Assembly: GCF_001641265.1 (NCBI RefSeq)
Contig: NW_020167551.1
Span: 62,001 to 126,000, forward strand
Direction of reading: 5' to 3'
DNA length: 64,000 bases
Origin: Pseudogymnoascus destructans
Lineage: Eukaryota > Ascomycota > Leotiomycetes > Thelebolales > Thelebolaceae
A model generated the notes under the pieces. The model saw nothing but the letters and a program-made list of their open reading frames with translations. It was not told the origin of the DNA and ran no database searches. Made by a program: the position numbers and the translations under genes. Positions 41,606-54,051 of the stretch are shown piece by piece. Position 1 is the first letter of the stretch, and each line of letters opens with the position of its first letter.

Positions 41606-43849
41606 TCATCGCTGATTCCTGGAGCTGCCTACCGAGTTTTGACGATCGTGGAGGCTAGGTCTCCTCTCCCTCCGGTCGCTATCTTGTAACTTCAGTGAGT
41701 CCAGGCGCTTTTGGTTGTCTTCCGTCATCGGGTCCATCTCATGTGAGGGAACTGCGCCGAGCGTGGCCACCCCGTTCGCCTTTCCATGCTTAGCTTGTTC
41801 TGCGAGGGCTTTCCATTTGTCCTCTCTAGCTTGCATACGTGCGTCTGCATTGTTCTGGTGCTCTGTATACTCGTGGGAGCAGTCGTCGAATAACTTAGGG
41901 TTGATCTCCATAAATAGCTTCATGGCGTTATAAACCATGCCATGGATTGTCCTATAGTGTATTAGCGTTGTTTCCAAGTTAGATGATCCGGATAGCGTAC
42001 CTATTCCAATGGCCCTTGGAGTTCTCATAAAGAGGGGCGAACATAATTGGCAAAATGACCTCGACGTTGTCGCTGACAAGGTTGCAGAAGTATTCGTTGT
42101 TCCAGAAATATAGTGCTCTCTCCGCAACTTGGAAGTGGGGGCTGGCCACTGACTTCGCAAGCTGATGGAACAAAGGTTCCTGGACCTTTGCAAATTCAGC
42201 AGGATCCATAACCTCGAATATGTCTTCCACTTCATTCAGGAACATGACTTCTTTTGTGCTGTTAACCTTCGGCCAATATCTCAGTAGGCCCAAAACAACC
42301 TAGATCTTGTCAGTATACTATGGCGGGGGCTAATTCAGGGCTACTAACCTCTTCTGTTAGTGCGGCATCCTTTTCGAGGAACTGGACTATGCAGTACGCA
42401 AGTTGGGGATGATACATGCTGAGGCTCTTGACTTTGTGCATCGGTAGGAGGACCCTGGTCAAGAAGAGCTTGTGCTCCTCTTTCAGGGGTAGGGCAAATC
42501 CGTTGATGATTGACCCAAGGATTTCCAGCAGCTCGGCGATTCCATTGAATCGTTCGGTTTCATAAACGAACTGGAAAAACACGTTGTTGATAGATCTTCT
42601 GATATAGGAGCGGAGATTGAGGAATTTCCCATATATCCTATGGAGGGTCGTCTTGAGGAAATCACGTTCCCTGGGGTCTTCAGAGTCAAATAGCTCAAGC
42701 AGTTGCAGTACAAAGCTATGGTCGATGTATACCTTCGCAATGTTGGTGTTGAAGTCTTGGCTCTCAATGAAGCGCAAAAAGAACTCATAGACAACTTGGA
42801 TATGTGGCCACGCAACTTCCAACACAGGCTCGTCTTCCTCGGGGTCAAAGGCCTCGCCTTGGGGGTTCATAGGCGGAGGTAGTGGCCGGAAGAGGTTCTT
42901 GTTGAACATATCAACGACACGCGGATACATAGCATCCGTAATGACCTGGCGGTTGTTTGCAACGTAATCCAGAAGCTCATGGAGGGCCACGCGTTTAATT
43001 TCCTTCGATTTGATGTCGCCTGTCGCATCATTGAAGTCGAAAATGACATTACATTGGTCAATTTTCTGCATGAACAGCTCTTGTCGCCTGTTTGGAGGCA
43101 CTTCATGGAAACCAGGAAGCTTCTCTAGCTCTCTAAGAGGGGATATGTCAAAGCGCGATGAATGTTGTCGCTTGGGTGTTCTGATACCTTCTGGTACATC
43201 CTTAGGCGTCGCTTGCAACCTGTCGAACACGAGGTTTTTTGAGCCCGCTTTAGGGGGTGCCAAATCGTGAGGCATTGTCTCTGCCGATCCTGGGGGCGGG
43301 ACATGCTGTCTCGTGTTAGTAAAGAGGATCAACGCAAACGGAAGAACTGGGTGCATACCGGCGCACTAGGACTGATAACCACGCTTGGTGGTAGTATTGG
43401 ATGCCTGTTTGGTGTACCAGGAGCTGTACCACTCGGAGAATTTGAACCAAGCGTCTTAAAACGGTCCGCAGCTGGAAGAACTCCATGTTGTCCGCCATTC
43501 AGCGCGTTGGCAGGCGCTAGTAACGGCGAAGCTGTGTGTCCGCTAACAGGAGTCCCTGAATCACCCGCTGGCAGTGGCTTGTTTCGTGGGTCGTTTAGTG
43601 AAGTCGTCGAGGCAGAAGGTGTAACGCTTGGCGATTGACCAGCCTCTCTTGACGACCCAGAGGCCGATGGAGATGATGTGCCATCCTTCGGATCTTTATT
43701 TTTCTTGGAGGACTTGTTCGGGTCTTTCGAACGCGAGAGCTGGTCATGCTGAATGAGTTAGACATTCTATACCCGGATCGCTGCGAGACTAGACATAAAT
43801 GAGGGATGATGAAAGGGGTTCTTACAACTCTCTGCCTGAATCCTTTCAT
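41606..43849 (-). CDS. rts1: PP2A regulatory subunit B56 / Rts1 type
   Basis: Exons 43849-43826, 43748-43359, 43305-42349, 42299-42001 and 41951-41606 total 2016 nt, 671 residues, all in phase. The first 150 residues are Ser/Pro-rich and disordered (SSKKNKDPKDGTSSPSASGS). The B56 domain runs from about 190 to 590: FMQKIDQCNVIFDFNDATGD, RVALHELLDYVANNRQVITD, FRPLPPPMNP, DPEEDEPVLEVAWPHIQVVY, LLELFDSEDPRERDFLKTTL, RIYGKFLNLRSYIRRSINNV and VFLNEVEDIFEVMDPAEF-like. It targets PP2A to substrates, for example centromeric and bud-neck proteins in yeast. The tail is polar and basic. A tiny 8-codon first exon is chosen because the donor GTAAGA and acceptor TTCAG join in frame to a 130-codon exon. Confidence 0.95.
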
Positions 43850-44800
43850 CCTGGCTGCTATACCGGGAATGATACGCTGGCCAAGTTCTGGGTCGGTTTT
43901 GCTGACCTGGTGGGGTCAATAATTCTTTTGGTTCTAGTGTCTTGAAATGTTCGGCACAGGTCCAATGGTTCTCAGTGAGTTTAGAGGGCTTGTACGCTCT
44001 TTGAGTAGCAATTCGAGGGCGGAATAGATGGAGGAGGCTGGGTTATCGGTTGTGGCCGGTAACCTAATTTCGTATAGTTATGCCACAGCGTAAGTAAGAG
44101 TCTCGACGGCCAACCTGTTGGTTTACTGTCAGCCCGCTCAGGGTGAGTCGTTGTCAAGCAGTGCAATCTAGATCAATTGATTGCTATGCAAGACTCACCT
44201 TTCACTGGGCCCCTTTCAGCTCTTGAATCCTCCACGGTTCAGCTGCGAGATCTTGTGCTAGCAAGCGTTGTATGAAGCTCCTATGCCGACATCGGGAGGT
44301 TGTGTAGGGAGTTCTGGGCAAAGAGTCTTTATTCTGAAAACGAGAGCCTGCAGATAACGTAGTTGTGATTGCCGGGAAAGCGAAGAGTTGTTGGAGTTGC
44401 AGGGCAGAAGGCTGTTTACACCGATGGACTTCAGATGTGATGTTAATTAACCCCAGGTGAGGTTGGCCAATGGCACGGTCGCATACAATAGAGGTGGCAG
44501 AGCTTACCACAAACGCTTGGCATCAACTTTATATGGCGACGCTTTATATTACGACACACTTTATAGCTTCTTACAACTTATCACAGGACGACACGACATA
44601 GATTATAATGCAAGCTGGATTGTATATCAGCATGGTGCAGATATGAATGCTCTTGCCGTATTTGACGTACGATTCATAGCTGCTCTGCTTTATTTGCCCC
44701 CCAGTACCGAATTGTGGAGGTTCACGTGACGAAAGCATGATCTTTACCAGCCTTTGGTAAATCACCTTCAAAAGAGAATCAAATCCAATAGGGGCGAGCT
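43850..44800. promoter_or_regulatory. Divergent region between B56 subunit and TFIIIC subunit 5
   Basis: 950 bp between two outward-facing genes. It likely holds long 5' leaders. Small frames at 44202-44510 are not supported as genes. Confidence 0.45.
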
Positions 44801-46788
44801 ATGGCTTCCTTTGGGTCTTCGCCGGTCTATACCGTGCCACGCCGAAAGGTTGTTGCTGTGGAGCACCCGATAGCAATCAACGATGTCGACAGTGCTATGA
44901 AGACTTTTGGTCGAGGCGCGCCGTTAGCCCAGGTAAGCCAGGCTTTGCTATCACGACACTTACTGGATTAAGAAACAGTTATCCCGTCTGTCTATACTAG
45001 GACTTTACTCTTCCAGAGACCATGGCGTTCTCAGCCTTGATTTCATATGCTGTCTCAACGAGCCCATAGACAGATCACTGACATATATCCCAGATACTTG
45101 ATGCCGAAGATTATGACGGTTGTCTGCCACTGTTTTTGCGCCCAGGGGACCCATCGTGTCCTCCCAATCTGTCACAAAATGCACCTACCAATAATGTGTT
45201 GCTGAAAGTCACCATCCCGAAGAGGACAGGTTGCAGGCGCAAACGGGGCTCCCAGGATCCTTTTGAGTACCACTCATACATGCAGGAAGCAGAGCCTGAG
45301 TCAATGATCCATAACGATCAGTCACCGGGGCTGCTGTCACACTCACGACTTGATGATCCTAGCTATCTACAAAAGAGACTAAGAGATTGCCGTGGATATT
45401 ATCACATTGAGCCTGTAGGCTCTATCGAACAGACTCATCGATATAGGGGGCTCTCAGATTTCCACTATTCCACCACGCACGGAAACTATATGACAAAATT
45501 CCGTAACACCATTATGACTGGTGATCTGGATAAGATCAAACAATACAAACTCGATCCTAGCCGCGGCCCAAAGCAAATGACAGAGCTTATCCCGCCTCCA
45601 ACGATGACCGATCACCCTCTTCCTTTCAACTGGGGCTACCATCAAAACCCAACCATCAGGGTTACTACAGACCATCAAACTGGTAAGAAAACACTTATCA
45701 ATCATTCCACTCCCGCGAGGCTTGCCACCCTCTACGTCGCCCATGACATCCCAGTCACACCTTCCGGTCCAACGAACCCTCCGCCTAACGACCCCCTCCT
45801 CATCTCTGTCATCGAAGAGCTCCAGGCCGCTCTCGCGGAGCGCCCAATATGGACCCGCCGGGCGATCATGAACCGCATCGGCGCCTCCCCAGGTGTCTAC
45901 CTACTCAAGCCAGCCATGCAGTACGTGGGCTACCAATTCCGCGGCGGTCCCTGGCGCGACGCCATCATCCGATACGGCGTAGATCCTCGCACAGATCCTA
46001 AATACCGCTTCTACCAGACGCTGTTCTTCAAGATCTACGACGAGGTTGAGAAGGTACCTGGGCAGCCTTGGACGGATATCAGGTCTGAGTATACACGGCG
46101 CGCGCAGGTCACGGATGTCTCCCTCGACAGTCATATCTTCGACGGCACGAAGCTATCGCTCGATGGCAAAATCTGGCAGGTCTGCGATATTACGGATCCG
46201 ATGATTCAGCGCCTCGCATCGACGTCAACATTACGCTCAACCTGCGATCTCGAAGTGAACGGCTGGTACTGCAACGGGACATGGGCTAAGATTAAGGCCG
46301 TGATGCGGACGAAGATCTCCGCAATCCGTGCAGGCAAGCACGTCCCAGATGAAGCCTTCGAAACCGTCCTCAAAGTCCCGGACTTCGTGGAGGAGAAAGC
46401 CAAGGCGGGCAAGGTCTCCATCCCGATGCCTGATCTGAAGAAAGTCGGCATTAAGGTGGGGGAGAGTGTGAACGGGGCGAGGAAGAAGAGAATCAGAATG
46501 GCGGCTAGGAGATGGAAGGCAGGTGGCGCGAAAATTCCAAGGTTGAGTGCAGTGCCCGAGGATATAGCGGTGACTGGTGATGGTAGTACTGCTGCTGAAG
46601 AGTCGGTTGAGACTATGACGGAAGATCAGAATGCGAGCGTCTACGGAACGGAGCAAGATTATGATGAGGATGAGATGATAGAGGAAGAATATGACGACGA
46701 AGGAGGACATGATGAAGATGAGGATGAAGTTGATTACGATGAGGCAGAGTCTGAATCCGAAGGTGCAGGGGATAGTGGGGGGCGATGA
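44801..46788 (+). CDS. TFIIIC subunit 5 (Tfc1/GTF3C5 family)
   Basis: Exons 44801-44932 and 45094-46788 total 1827 nt, 608 residues. The start MASFGSSPVYTVPRRKVVAV leads to EHPIAINDVDSAMKTFGRGA, then after the intron LFLRPGDPSCPPNLS, NVLLKVTIPKRTGCRRKRGS and GLSDFHYSTTHGNYMTKFRN. The central part has ALAERPIWTRRAIMNRI, YQFRGGPWRDAIIRYGVDPR and YRFYQTLFFKI, typical of this subunit, which binds the A-box side of RNA polymerase III promoters as part of the tauA module. The C-terminus is basic, then strongly acidic (about 60 residues of Asp/Glu). The 161-nt intron is long for this window and contains a splice-bounded open piece (about 44980-45093) that could be an alternative exon. Confidence 0.9.
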
Positions 46789-47022
46789 TGAGGATGACAT
46801 AAACTCTCCCAAATAGAAACTCAGAAGGCATCAATAATGATAAGAGAAATAAAGTATAATTTCTAAAGCTCTATTTTATATATGAACTCCCATCATGCCA
46901 CACTAGTTTCGTAATCGTGTCCAAGAGCCTCATCCGCTGGGCTGGTACGCTGGGCCGGGTATTCCAGCTTACTAGACATTTAACGCCAAATATAAACACT
47001 TTAGCTGCCTGTCACACTACAT

Positions 47023-48224
47023 CTAGCTCCTCATCTTCTTGAGAGGGGGGGCCTCATCATCATCAGACAATCCCTGGAACGATCCAGCCTCGTCGTCCTC
47101 ATCACCAGACTCGAAGTCCAGATCAGACAAGGCATCCTGCTCCTGTGCTTGTGCTGGATAATGTTAGTTCTATAATCTCTTAAATAGAAGATTCCTTGGA
47201 ATGAGAGACTTACTGAAGTACTTGATCGCTCCCGGCCACAGATCCTCAGCAATGGCAATGGCCAAGTCATCTCCATCAGGGAAGATCTCGAAGCTCATCT
47301 CCAGATCCTCCAGATCCTCCTGCTCCTCAGTAATCGGCTCATCCTCCGCCACCTTCTCGCCCTTGCGCCTAGCTGCCTCGCGCTTAATAGCCTCCTTCGA
47401 CACCTCCTCGGTAACTCTGCGACCAATGAAGCCGAACCAGGAGAAGAAGGAGAGTCCACCCATACCGGTGCCCTCAATCTTCTTCTGCAGCGCCTTCTGC
47501 GCATCGTTCGGCTCGCCCTTCTTCGCTGCCCCGCCGTTGCCAGCCTTGTCAACCCCCCATGCCTTGATCACCAGGTCCAGCAGGCCTCCAGTGAGATCCT
47601 TGTCCTTCTTCCAGTTGATCTTGACCGGCTCGCTGATGAGTCCCGACCAGCCATCCGCGGCAGTGCGGTACCAGAACTTCTTCTCCAGGACCCTGTTCTC
47701 GAAGTACTCGTTCTCGGCGAACTCGAACTTGATGGCGACAGAGCGGGGGTCACCGTTCTTGCCCTTGCTGGTGATCTCGAAGTTGTCGACGGAGAGGGAG
47801 GTGAGGGAGGAGAGGAGGAGCGCGGAGTCCGAGGGCTGGATGAACTGGTCGATATCTGGGGGCGCCTGCTCGAGGACTAACGGCCAAAAGTTCTCGATCT
47901 TGGAAAGGATCTCTGCGCGCTTCACGTAGAGGGGTGCGGTGAGCGCAACTTGTTGCCTAACTATAATGGTTTGTTAGATAAGCCCAATTCTCGAGTTTGG
48001 GGGGCGTAGAGGCATCGAATGCGCTTTGCGACAGGGCATTGGGAAGATTATTCTTGAAAATAATCTCTTAAAATATCAGACAAGGAATGCGATTCAAACT
48101 TACTTATCTCCGTATCCGCATCATCGAACTCCTTCTCGATGTTCGCCAAGTCCTCGTACGAAATGGACGAGTTCTCGAGTGCAGTCGCCATCGCGGAAGA
48201 GGTAAATGCAGCTTCTTGGGCCAT
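47023..48224 (-). CDS. NAP1/SET (Vps75-like) histone chaperone
   Basis: Exons 48224-48104, 47960-47214 and 47153-47023 total 999 nt, 332 residues. After a short N-terminus a helix (DLANIEKEFDDADTEIIRQQ) leads into the NAP domain: APLYVKRAEILSKIENFWPL, LEQAPPDIDQFIQPSDSALL, VDNFEITSKG, SVAIKFEFAENEYFENRVLE and KKFWYRTAADGWSGLISEPV. A GGLSFFSWFGFIGRR phrase marks the SET/Vps75 branch, and EIFPDGDDLAIAIAEDLWPG ends the domain. The last exon is acidic (SDLDFESGDEDDEAGSF) and closes with KKMRS. Such proteins bind H3-H4 or H2A-H2B and Vps75 works with the acetyltransferase Rtt109. Assignment to Vps75 rather than another SET homologue is by domain layout only. Confidence 0.85.
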
Positions 48225-49016
48225 TTTCGAGTTTCAGTTGTTTTTTATGTTTGAAAGATGGTGGGCTGTGAGAATAGCTTGTTAGAATTTTGATGTTGCG
48301 AGGACGTGCGCGCTGGGCAGATCTGCGGGTGGACTTTTACTGGTGATCTGACCTTGACCTGGATTAAGGTAGACCCCCTGCTGCCACAAACTGACTCTCC
48401 ATGCGCGGAGCGTGCATTGGCGAGTAATGATGACGGGGAATAATGCTCCACCATGACGAGCTGTGATATCTGATATTTCGGAGATTTGTGAACAAATCCT
48501 TGCGCACAGCTCCTGAGAGCAAACGCAAATGTGGGATCTTCTATATTTTCAGGGTTAATAACTGCCTCTCTATCCTGCCGGGAACAGGGTTAGAAAATCA
48601 ATTATAATCATGATTATTAGGTCGTAAGTTAATCATAATCATGATTATTTACAAAGCGCATAACTAACTTAAGACTAGTCATGCTTACATAATATTCGAC
48701 TATTCGAATAAGTTAAGTGCTAACCCTGGCCGGGAAAATATTCCCCATATAATGTCCCTATGATGATAATATTCATATATTTTTATTAAACCTACTCGAA
48801 GATATTTCTCGCTGGAATAAGGAATCATAGTAAACAATAATACACATAGGTAGGTCAATTTATTTATCGACTCACAATTTACAAAGTTTCATAGATTAAT
48901 TAAAAAATACTGAACATTATATACGCGTGTAAATTTCATTAATCATTCATCTATGAATACTGAATACCAGTCAAACTACATAAACCGTGTCAAAACGCCA
49001 TATCCCACATGCGTTA
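48225..49016. other. AT-rich intergenic region with a MITE
   Basis: Contains the histone chaperone promoter (right side of the start at 48224), the MITE at 48585-48728 and an AT-rich stretch from 48740 to 48960. No gene is supported. Confidence 0.55.
48585..48728. mobile_element. hAT-like MITE, 144 bp
   Basis: The inverted ends CAGGGTTAG (48585-48593) and CTAACCCTG (48720-48728) are flanked by a perfect 8-bp duplication GCCGGGAA at 48577-48584 and 48729-48736, the size made by hAT transposases. The interior is AT-rich, non-coding, and contains two copies of the 14-bp palindrome ATAATCATGATTAT (48604-48617 and 48635-48648). It is a non-autonomous element; the source transposase is not in this window. 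Confidence 0.85.
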
Positions 49017-52000
49017 TTACATATCATCCTCATCACTCAAGAGCTCTTCCACCAATGAATCTCTGGGCCGCTGATTCCTCTTCGGCCTTGTGGCCAACAC
49101 GCTCGTCTCGCCCAGCATCGATAGCTCACCTCCCTCGCGCCCTTCGTTCAACTGCTCCTGGACTAATGCCCCGATCGTGTCTTCATCTTGTTCGTCATCA
49201 ACATCATCCTGCTCTACCGTCATAACTGTCCTCTCATCTGCACCATCCTGCTGTACCGTCGTTATTGTCCTCTCATCTGCATCCTCATCCTCATTCGCCT
49301 CCCCGACTTCTGTTTCAGGGGTTGCGCTGCCCCTATCTCGTGGGAGGCTGCTGTTCGGGCCCTGCTTCTGGGCCAGGTTATTCACAATTTTGCCCAGGCT
49401 GATATGGATTTTGAACAAAGCATTTCGCCCTGTGGCATCAAGGACGAGCTTATCCCCGACGGCGATGCAAATTTCGTCATAGAGAACGCGTATCTTGTCT
49501 TGTGATGATGCCGCGGAAATATGTACCTTCCCGAAAAGAGGCGCGAGGATTTTCTTCTCTTCTTCTTCATGGTTGTTAGTACATTTGCAGGTAGTATATT
49601 AGGGACGTCGATAAACTTACTGGTAGCATTGTTCATACGGTCCAAAATGTCACTTGCGAGATCAAGGTGAACGTCGCCGTTAACGGCCTTCTTCGCGCCC
49701 TCATCGGCGATACTCATGGAGTTACCGGGAACGTAGCACTTCCTTGGATCGGTCCAATCGACAAGGTGCGCGCCAATGACGCTCAAGCTGACCATCTCAA
49801 TATCCTCATCTTCATCGTCGAGTGATTCATGAATATTGTATAACACATGGAGAGCATCCACGGCAACAGACCTTATGCGGTCTTGGTTCTCCTTACGACT
49901 GTAGCTGTATACTGGCAGGAAGTACGAGAGTGTCTGTCGAACCCCCTGGTTGCTCTGAGTAGAAGGATCGAAATATGCGACGATGAGGGTCTTGAGAAGA
50001 TCGTTGGCAGCATCTGAATCTTGGATGACGCGGCCGAGAAGTAATTTGCAGACGGCCACAGTAGTGGCAGCCTGGACTTCTGGGCCCTTGGATCCGTTCT
50101 TCAATGCCTTGAGGTAGACCTTGAGGAGCGGTGGGTTGGATTCGAGAAGATGAGACCCGTGTTGTGTAAGAATATCCGTGAGAATCTGAAGGGCTGTAAT
50201 CTGGAGGGCTGCATGGCCCTTGCTGAAGAAGTGCATGAAGAGGTTCAGGTTCTCCTCTGCCAATGACTATAATTTCCTATGTTAGATAAAGTTGCAGACT
50301 TACAGGGATAGGGGTAGAATTACCTTGTCCAGCAAAGAACAGAGTCCAAGGCACAACAGTCCACGTTCGCGAACCGGAGCTTCATGGCTTCGCACTGCCG
50401 GAACAACCAAATTGTTCAGCATTGCCACGAGGTCAACATTCTGCTGAAGATTTCCTTCAACATTTTGCAACATGCACTGAACTATGTGCAAGCACTTCAT
50501 GTTTACCATGATCTCCTTAATGGACTTATCCTGAAGTTCTTCCTCACTCATCTCTGGCTTCGGCTTCTTTGAATTGCTTTCCGCGTCACTGATCTCTGAC
50601 CTTGCGGAGTGGAAGCTCTCATCGACATCATCCTCAGCTGGTTCGTCCATAATTGTATCATGGATATCAGCGACAGCTTCGAGAACGATACTGACAAACT
50701 CTCGCTCTCCGGCCACGTCGCCTGCACATATGCCACGAAGTGTCTCAACGATCAACTTGGTGGCTTCTTCAGGAAGATCTGGCACAGAAAGAGACTGGCG
50801 TAGTAATGCAAACATTTTCCTTCGTCCAACTTCGTCGGAATAGTCAAGCGTATGGGCGATGTGGAGGAGTTGTTCAACGATGAATTCCTGTTCCACAGTA
50901 TCTTCCTCCTCCTCCTCCTCCTCTGGGGATTGCTGAGCAACCCTCTTCAGCGCCTCGACAAGGACATTGATGTAGCGCTGGAGGTAGTAGGCGAGTTTGG
51001 TCACTTCGGGCATCTTGTCTTCGACTAACGCCTCCAACTTGTTGCTACCCTCATTCCGGCAATAGTCATTAAAGCTTCGTGCCATAAATACGGATTCAGC
51101 GCTCAGGGTGTCCCAGAATAGGTTGTCAAATACAACAGCTTCGCGATAATCCACTCTGCCTTCCCAAAAACCTCTCATGGCCTCAAGAGCGACACCATTC
51201 TCGACTCCTGAGTTGACGACATCGATGCGCTCTAGCAGTTCTTGGAGAGCCTCAAAGTTGGGAGGTGGTGCCTCGGCATCGGCTACAGCTTCTTCTGGAA
51301 TTCCCGCGCAATCCTCAATCCACCTATCGCGGAAGAGTTTGCCCGCAGCTTTCCGGACATTTTCATCGCGGTCTCGGAGTCCCCACCGCAGAAGCTTCTC
51401 GCGCATGGCGAGGGAAAGATGGCGGAAGTCACCAAGAGCTGGAAGGAGACGCGAGTACAGAGCTCGCCTTGTCGCCGGGTCTTGATCTCGCGCTCGCTCT
51501 AGCAAGAATGGAAGCGTGGCAGGAAGAATTGGCAGATTAATCAGCAGTGACCGCCGGACATCTGCGCTTGGGTCGTTTTGTAACACACCGAGCAGCTTCT
51601 CGAGCAATCCTACCCTGGACTCCTCATCACTATCATCTGAGTTGATTTCTCCCTCAGCCTCATTTCCAGCCAACCGGCCAAGAGCGAGTACAGCCTGGAC
51701 GCGGACCATGGCCTCCTTATCACGGATTCTTTTGAGGAGCCCATGGCGCAACAGCTGGAAAAGGTCGTCATCCATAGAATCAAGAGAGTTGACTAGGTGT
51801 GAAATAAGTTGGGTAGCCCTAAATCTCACAAACTTTTCCTTTGCCGTAAGAAGCGAGAGCACTGTCTTCATGACTTGGGCTGTCAACCTAGTGCTCGGCG
51901 TCTCGACTAGCGCCCCCATATCATCATCCTCCATAGGGACAAGCTCATTGTCCTTATCGTTGGCATGGCGCAGAAATAGGCCAATAAAGAGAATAACCCT

Positions 52001-52384
52001 TTCGCCTGCAGCCTCGCTCTTTTTCACCGGCATCACCCTTACGACACACCTGGTGACTTCATAGTTGAATTCATCCTCATCAAAATCTTCCGCGCCGGTC
52101 TTTTTCTGCTTGCTTGATGGTTCATAGCAACATGCCTCCTGTATCTTCCGTAAATTGATCACCAGCTTTCGATGGCCTGTGGTTGATTTCTGTGCGTCGC
52201 GGAATATTGCGCATATCTGCGTTCGCAATGCTGTCTCCGGGGCATCTTCCGGTATCTCCACGTATGGCGCAGATACACGCGATGCTATTGATGCTCGTGT
52301 AGAATTGAGGGTTTGCGCCGACGATTTGTAAGACACTGCCGTTGACGTCCTTGCGGACCTGGTTGGCACTACTCTGGCGGGCAT
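49017..52384 (-). CDS. ycg1: Condensin complex subunit 3 (YCG1 / CAP-G)
   Basis: Exons 52384-50324, 50266-49621 and 49564-49017 total 3255 nt, 1084 residues. The N-terminus is Ser/Thr/Arg-rich (MPARVVPTRSARTSTAVSYK). HEAT repeats fill most of the protein: ALRTQICAIFRDAQKSTTGH, LILFIGLFLRHANDKDNEL-like, RATQLISHLVNSLDSMDDDL, RIRDKEAMVRVQAVLALGRL, VRRSLLINLPILPATLPFLL, RGLLCLGLCSLLDK and TDILTQHGSHLLES. DEDVNDEQ-like acidic patches precede the C-terminus RPRDSLVEELLSDEDDM. The kleisin-binding HEAT subunit loads condensin on DNA. The third exon needs the acceptor at 49565 to restore KKILAPLFGKV; reading on from the previous AG would shift the frame. Length is slightly above yeast Ycg1. Confidence 0.95.
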
Positions 52385-52800
52385 TGTGGCAGGTATGTGG
52401 TGCTCTCTGTTTGGCGTTGCACCAAGTTTAGTGCAGTGATGGTTGTTTTCAATATATATATTCCGCGTCGTGTTGGCGAACTCGCCCGTAGCCGTATCTG
52501 TTTCGCGAGGATCAAGTTCAAATTGGTGGGAGTTTGACGCGTCGTCCTCGTAATTACGGCTTCTACACGATTGCCACGAGAATATGTTGATGGTGGGTTG
52601 GTGCTGTTTACATTTGACCGGAAGCGGTTAATAGCATAGATTAGATAAGATCTAACCCTGTCGATTGCGTGCTTTGAAATCTAATCGGCCTTCCACCCAC
52701 CAGACCAGGAACGGCCTCGGGGATTGCCGTGTGATCCTCGTCCTGTTGACAGTTTTCCGACTTCGGCAATACTGGCAAATAGTCAAGACCGTGAGAAATC
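52385..52800. promoter_or_regulatory. Divergent promoter region, YCG1 / cysteine synthase
   Basis: 416 bp between outward-facing starts; a short TATATATATTCC stretch near 52453 could be a core promoter for YCG1. Confidence 0.45.
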
Positions 52801-53988
52801 ATGTATAGGCTAGGAGTAAGACGGTTCACTACGTCTGTTCGCCATGCGGCTCAGACAGCTGCACAGATGGAAGCCAAGAACCAGTATGGGATCCAGGTTT
52901 CCAAGGCCCAAGGCACTGTTAAAGGTCTCGTTGGAGGTGAGCTTTTACAATTGAAGGGGAGACGCCACAGTTTAGGCTGACAATTTATAGCAATTGGAAA
53001 CACGCCATTGATCAGACTCAACAAGCTGTCTGAGCAGACCGGTTGCGAAATTTTAGGAAAGGCCGAGTTTATGAACCCTGGTGGCTCAGTCAAGGACCGA
53101 GCTGCACTCTTCGTAGTCCAGGATGCCGAAGAGAAGGGATTGCTCGCGCCCGGCGGAACAGTCGTCGAGGGAACAGCCGGAAATACCGGAATTGGTCTCG
53201 CACACGTATGCCGGTCGAAGGGCTATAAATTGGTCATCTACATGCCAAATACCCAGTCCCAAGGGAAGATAGATCTTCTCCGACTACTGGGAGCAGAGGT
53301 CTACCCAGTCCCCGCCGTGGCATTTGACAACCCGGAGAACTACAACCACCAAGCTAAGATACACGCCGAGCGCCTAGAAAACGCTGTCTGGACGAACCAA
53401 TTCGACAATGTCGCAAACAGGCGCGCCCACATTGAGACGACCGGACCTGAGATCTGGGCTCAAACTGGCGGGAAGATTGACGCATTTACTTGCTCTACGG
53501 GAACTGGAGGTACCTTAGCAGGAACTACCGCATACCTAAAGGCTGTCTCAAATGGCAAAGTCAAGTCTTTCTTGGCTGACCCACCAGGAAGTGTTTTGCA
53601 CTCTTATATTGAGTCCGGAGGGCAACTCAAAGAACGCAGTGGCTCCAGTATCACCGAGGGTATCGGTCAGGGCCGTGTCACAGACAACCTGAGCCCTGAT
53701 ATCGAGTCGTTGGATGGCTCCCTTAACATTAGTGACGAGAAGAGCATTGAGATGGTTTACAGGTGCCTCGATGAGGAGGGCCTCTATCTGGGTGCAAGCT
53801 CAAGCTTGAATGTCGTCGCTGCGAAGGAAGTAGCCGAGAAGCTCGGCAAGGGGCATACCGTTGTAACAATATTGGCTGACGGCGCATATCGATACGCCGA
53901 TCGCCTGTTTTCAAAGAAATGGCTTGAGGAGAAGAAGCTCTTGGGCGCTATACCCCAGCATCTTGAAAAGTACATAGTTCTTCCATAA
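52801..53988 (+). CDS. Cysteine synthase (O-acetylserine sulfhydrylase), mitochondrial-type
   Basis: Exons 52801-52936 and 52991-53988 (54-nt intron) total 1134 nt, 377 residues. The N-terminus MYRLGVRRFTTSVRHAAQTA is a mitochondrial targeting sequence. The fold-type II PLP enzyme motifs are IGNTPLIRLN, NPGGSVKDRAA with the PLP Lys at about 80, EGTAGNTGIGLAHVCRSKGY (Asn and Gly bind the substrate), and the phosphate-binding STGTGGTLAGT at about 215-225. DPPGSVLHSYIESGG and GASSSLNVVAAKE complete the family pattern. It joins sulfide to O-acetylserine to make cysteine. It lacks the CBS domains of cystathionine beta-synthase. It resembles the fungal second cysteine synthase (yeast Mcy1 group) rather than the plain cytosolic enzyme. 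Confidence 0.9.
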
Positions 53989-54051
53989 GGCTAAATATAC
54001 AAATTTGTAATATACAGTACACTACCATGTTATGACATGCAATCGTCAACC

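Noticed and set aside
47201..47929. 242-codon plus-strand frame
   Set aside because: Antisense shadow of the NAP/SET-like exon 2, which has clear family motifs.
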